Positions 60,467 to 64,000 of a DNA stretch of 64,000 nt are shown in pieces. The position numbers were made by a program, and so were the translations under genes. How positions within the stretch are numbered: the stretch's first letter is position 1; each line of letters begins with the position of its first letter. The notes beneath the pieces are model-generated. The model was not told where the DNA came from and did not search any database. It saw only the letters and a list, made by a program, of their open reading frames with translations. This DNA comes from Methyloglobulus sp. (GTDB lineage Bacteria; Pseudomonadota; Gammaproteobacteria; Methylococcales; Methylomonadaceae). The stretch covers positions 1 to 64,000 of the forward strand of contig JABFQX010000017.1 of NCBI GenBank assembly GCA_013141505.1, written 5' to 3'.

Positions 60467-60713
60467 ATGCGCTTAGTTGTATTCTATTTTTAGTATTGAT
60501 GGAAACTAAGAAAAAACAGGCGGAATAATGTTTTTTGACCCTATCGCTTTTGTTCAGTCTTCAATCCAATCGACAGCCATTCTCGTTCAATACTGAGAAT
60601 GGTAACAAGAATGGTGAGACGGTCAATGATAAGCGAGCAATGATGGGTAACAAGCCTAGCCATAATTGCTTATGGCCTTACAATGCAGCAATCATTGAGT
60701 GTTTAATACGATT

Positions 60714-61295
60714 TTAGAGCGGTGCGGGGTTGTCGACATCGGGTTTACAATTTGGTTTTATTATTTTGGCGGGGTTACCTGAAACCAGCGAATACGGCGG
60801 TAGGCTTTCTGTTACGAAAGCACCGGCAGCTATTCTGCTCCCACGACCTATCGTTACTCCTCCGACAATGACTGCATTGGGGCCAACCCACACTTCATCT
60901 TCGAGTATTGGATAGCCAATCGTTATTTTCCCATCAGTACCCTTGCGGCCATTTTGCCCCAGGGTAACACCATGAAATAGCGTGACATTTTTGCCGATAT
61001 GGCTGTTTTCGTTAACAACCAGCCCCCAACCATGAGTGATAATGAAACCGGCGCCGATTTTTGTGCGCCAAGAAAAATCCATTCCGGCCAACTGTGTTGA
61101 AACACGGTGCAAGATTTTAAATAAAGGCAGGGTCATGCGAGCTGCGCCACTTGAATTTGCCACTGCCTGACACAGACGCATCGTCAGGACGGGGCGAAAT
61201 GTTCTGAGTGTAATGACACCTTTAGCAACAAGTAACCAACTAAACGCGTTAAAATGCCGGTGAGTGTCTGCCTTTATATAATTCAAGGTATTCAT
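60714..61295 (-). CDS. Serine acetyltransferase-like hexapeptide-repeat protein
   Basis: IGKNVTLFHGVTLGQNGRKGTDGKITIGYPILEDEVWVGPNAVIVGGVTIGRGSRIAAGAFV. Confidence 0.85.
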   Translation of the reverse strand: MNTLNYIKADTHRHFNAFSWLLVAKGVITLRTFRPVLTMRLCQAVANSSGAARMTLPLFKILHRVSTQLAGMDFSWRTKIGAGFIITHGWGLVVNENSHIGKNVTLFHGVTLGQNGRKGTDGKITIGYPILEDEVWVGPNAVIVGGVTIGRGSRIAAGAFVTESLPPYSLVSGNPAKIIKPNCKPDVDNPAPL

Positions 61296-61503
61296 TTAGT
61301 TACAAATTTTGGCTTTAAGTGATTGGATGGTTAACGAACAGCAGTCCACGTATTCATGGAAGTCAATGAGAGAGTCAATGTTGCTGTAAGCCATTTTAAC
61401 ACTGAATTATTTTAATGGCATCAGAAGGCCAACATATATTAAACAACCAGATAATAGTAAATGAGGGCTTTGCATACATTCAAGCGTCCCAACCGCCTGA
61501 CCG

Positions 61504-62340
61504 TTATTTCAAATGCTCAAGTATTCCATCCAATTCTTCCAGGCTGGCATAATTGATAACCACTTTTCCCGCGCCACTCTCTTTATGGTCAATCATCACT
61601 TTTGCACCCAACTTGGCAGTCAGTTGGTCTTGCAGCCGCAAGGTATCTTTATCAATGACTCTTGGCAGTTGCGCTTTAGGTTCAGTTTGGGCATCTTTGA
61701 CTATTTTTTCCGCCGCCCTCACGGTCAAACCTTCACGGGCGATTTTTTGCGCGGCGGCGATTTGTTTGCCCGCTTCCAAGGACAGCAAGGCACGGGCATG
61801 ACCCATTTCCAGTTGACCGCTAATCAGCAGTTTTTTAACTTCCGGCTGTAAGTCCATCAGTCGCAATAAGTTGGTGACTGTCACCCGCGATTTGCCGACT
61901 GCATCGGCAAGTTGCTGATGGGTCATGGCATATTCATCAAGCAGTCGCCGCAATGCTTCGGCTTCTTCAAGGGGATTCAAGTCCTGGCGCTGGATATTTT
62001 CGATGAGCGCTATCGCCATGGTGGCGCGATCGTCGATGTCTTTGACGACGACCGGCACTTGTTGCAAACCCGCCAGTTGGGCGGCACGCCACCGGCGTTC
62101 ACCCGCGACAATTTCGTATTTGTCCACACCGATGCTGCGAATGACGATGGGCTGGATAATGCCTTGTGCTTTAATGGAATCTGCCAATTCCTGAAGTTTT
62201 TCAGGATTCATGTCTTTACGGGGCTGGAATTTGCCGCGCTGCAAATATTCAATCGGCAAAGTATGTGTCGGGTTGACCGGTTCTTTGGGGGAGACATCGC
62301 CGAGTAGCGCATCTAATCCTCGTCCTAATCCGCGTTTCAT
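61504..62340 (-). CDS. parB: Chromosome partitioning protein ParB
   Basis: KRGLGRGLDALLGD; GERRWRAAQLAGL. Confidence 0.97.
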   Translation of the reverse strand: MKRGLGRGLDALLGDVSPKEPVNPTHTLPIEYLQRGKFQPRKDMNPEKLQELADSIKAQGIIQPIVIRSIGVDKYEIVAGERRWRAAQLAGLQQVPVVVKDIDDRATMAIALIENIQRQDLNPLEEAEALRRLLDEYAMTHQQLADAVGKSRVTVTNLLRLMDLQPEVKKLLISGQLEMGHARALLSLEAGKQIAAAQKIAREGLTVRAAEKIVKDAQTEPKAQLPRVIDKDTLRLQDQLTAKLGAKVMIDHKESGAGKVVINYASLEELDGILEHLK

Positions 62341-62405
62341 TAATGCGTTTACCTCTTAGATGGTTTTAAACTTGGCCGTCAGTTTAAGGCCTAGATGGGT
62401 TTATG

Positions 62406-63185
62406 TCACGACTTCTGCTTGCCGCTTTCTTTCCTGAGCATTTCACCGGCCAGGGCAATATAGGCGATTGAGCCACGTGAGGATTTGTCATAAGTCAGCA
62501 CCGGCACACCGTGGCTTGGCGCTTCCGCCAAACGAATATTTCTAGGAATACAAGTCCTGAACACTTTGTCGCCAAAATATTGAATGAGCTGTTCAGACAC
62601 GTCTTTGGTCAGACGGCTTCTTTCGTCGTACATAGTCCGCAATATGCCTTCAATATGCAAATTCGGGTTGACGGTAGATTGAATGTTTTTGATGGTTCGC
62701 GTCAGGTCGGTTAAGCCTTCCAGGGCGTAATACTCGCATTGCATGGGAATCAGTACGCTATCGGCGGCAACCAACGCGTTCAAGGTCAGCATGTTTAATG
62801 ACGGCGGACAGTCAATCAGGATGTAATCGTAAAATGGTTTAATTAAGATAAGGCCATCATCCAATCGCCGCTCCCGACGGTCTTCCTTTTGCAACCTGAT
62901 GTCCGCAGCGGTGAGGTCAGAATTACCGGGAATGACATCAAAACCCAAGTTGGGTTGTTTGATGATGGCTTCTGTGGGCAGTATTTCTTTCATCAAAATA
63001 TCGAAACTGGTATAGCTGACCGCAACCTTATCCACACCACAACCGATAGCTGCATTGCCTTGCGGATCCAGATCAACCAGCAACACCTTACGTTTGGCAG
63101 CCGCCAGCGCCGCCGCAAGATTGACGGTGGTTGTGGTTTTGCCAACTCCCCCTTTCTGGTTGGCTAGCGCAATAACTTTTCCCAC
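62406..63185 (-). CDS. parA: Chromosome partitioning ATPase ParA/Soj
   Basis: IALANQKGGVGKTTTTVNLAAALA. Confidence 0.97.
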   Translation of the reverse strand: MGKVIALANQKGGVGKTTTTVNLAAALAAAKRKVLLVDLDPQGNAAIGCGVDKVAVSYTSFDILMKEILPTEAIIKQPNLGFDVIPGNSDLTAADIRLQKEDRRERRLDDGLILIKPFYDYILIDCPPSLNMLTLNALVAADSVLIPMQCEYYALEGLTDLTRTIKNIQSTVNPNLHIEGILRTMYDERSRLTKDVSEQLIQYFGDKVFRTCIPRNIRLAEAPSHGVPVLTYDKSSRGSIAYIALAGEMLRKESGKQKS

Positions 63186-63219
63186 TCGATTACCTACGGG
63201 TTGTCGTGATTTTCTTCAA

Positions 63220-63831
63220 TTAATTTACGCATATCAGATTACGTTCTGCATCTACGCCAGGGATTTTGACCGCAATAACTTGTTTGTTATTGCTTACTTT
63301 TACCAGTTCTTCATCCAGACATCGGGCTTTCATGGCAATCAGTTTGCCATTGTCTGCCAATAAATGTTGGGTCATGGCAATAATATCAGACAATTCCGCA
63401 AAAGCCCGCGTCAGGACAGTGCTAAAGCCTTGCTCCGGTTGAAAATCCTCAACACGGCTATGGCTGACCACCACATTAGCCAATTTAAGCTCCAATACGG
63501 CTTGTTGCACAAAACGGGTTTTTTTGGCATTGCTGTCGAGCAATGTGAAAGCCAATTCAGGCAAGCAGATAGCCAAGGGAATACCCGGCAAGCCCGCGCC
63601 CGTGCCTACATCAATAATTCGTGAACCATCCAGATACGGCAAAACCGTCAAGCTGTCCAGTACATGTAACCTGAACATATCTTCTTTGCCTTTGATTGCT
63701 GTCAGGTTATATGCCTTATTCCATTTTTCAATCAGGTTTACGAAGGCGATGAGTTGTAGAATTTTGCCTTCATCGACGGTTAAGTTGAGTTCGGCAATAC
63801 CCTCAACCAAAATAGTGCGAAAAGCATCCAT
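63220..63831 (-). CDS. rsmG: 16S rRNA m7G527 methyltransferase RsmG
   Basis: WNKAYNLTAI..; IIDVGTGAGLPGIPLAI. Confidence 0.95.
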   Translation of the reverse strand: MDAFRTILVEGIAELNLTVDEGKILQLIAFVNLIEKWNKAYNLTAIKGKEDMFRLHVLDSLTVLPYLDGSRIIDVGTGAGLPGIPLAICLPELAFTLLDSNAKKTRFVQQAVLELKLANVVVSHSRVEDFQPEQGFSTVLTRAFAELSDIIAMTQHLLADNGKLIAMKARCLDEELVKVSNNKQVIAVKIPGVDAERNLICVN

Positions 63832-64000
63832 CAAGCGCTTTTCTTTTTCAGATAAACCAATAGCAAAGAGATTGCCGCAGGAGTCATACCCGGAATTCGT
63901 GAAGCCTGCCCCAAGGTTTCTGGGCGCTGCGCCCTGAGTTTTTGGCTGACCTCGTTTGATAAACCGGGAACGCCGTTATAATCCAGGCTATCAGGAAGAC
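63831..64000 (-). CDS. mnmG: tRNA modification enzyme MnmG, C-terminal end (truncated by window)
   Basis: Minus strand [60 protein letters not shown] overlap with rsmG. Confidence 0.92.
   Translation of the reverse strand, partial: LPDSLDYNGVPGLSNEVSQKLRAQRPETLGQASRIPGMTPAAISLLLVYLKKKSA

Noticed and set aside
61504-63185. parS site near parAB
   Set aside because: No match to TGTTTCACGTGAAACA seen in the window; may lie outside it.
1-64000. CRISPR array, rRNA, complete IS element
   Set aside because: No regularly spaced direct repeats, rRNA sequence or intact transposase with terminal inverted repeats was found by eye.

Overview
The window reads as a chromosomal segment of a gammaproteobacterium, probably a methanotroph-like lineage; taxonomy is inferred from gene content and order only. 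From 40.7 kb to the end it is mostly conserved chromosome: tRNA-Lys, queC-queE, cpoB-pal-tolB-tolA-tolR-tolQ-ybgC, ruvB, ruvA-ruvC, a TonB receptor, lipocalin, a TauE-like exporter, parB-parA-rsmG-mnmG. The first 40.7 kb holds two integrated elements inserted in tandem into the 3' end of tRNA-Lys(UUU). The same 46-bp tRNA-derived core occurs at 865-910, 4458-4503 and 40658-40703. Element 1 (about 3.6 kb) is a mini-element with a G2P-like rolling-circle Rep, a Xis-like protein, several strong DNA stem-loops and a tyrosine integrase that has lost its HxxR catalytic box. Element 2 (about 36 kb) carries an intact integrase, a Rep plus DUF927-like replication module, a defence block (type III R-M mod/res, GmrSD-like DUF262-DUF1524, DUF262 plus HEPN), umuDC, an HMCES/YedK protein, a proteasome/HslV-like Ntn hydrolase, a PcfJ-like protein with a second decayed copy, a pentapeptide-repeat membrane protein, and a Trp/Cys-rich HECRH protein operon. 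Each element has its own pair of subterminal repeats built from two half-sites with an 11-bp period, and its own replacement terminator next to the tRNA att site. All calls come from reading the sequence; no database search was run.
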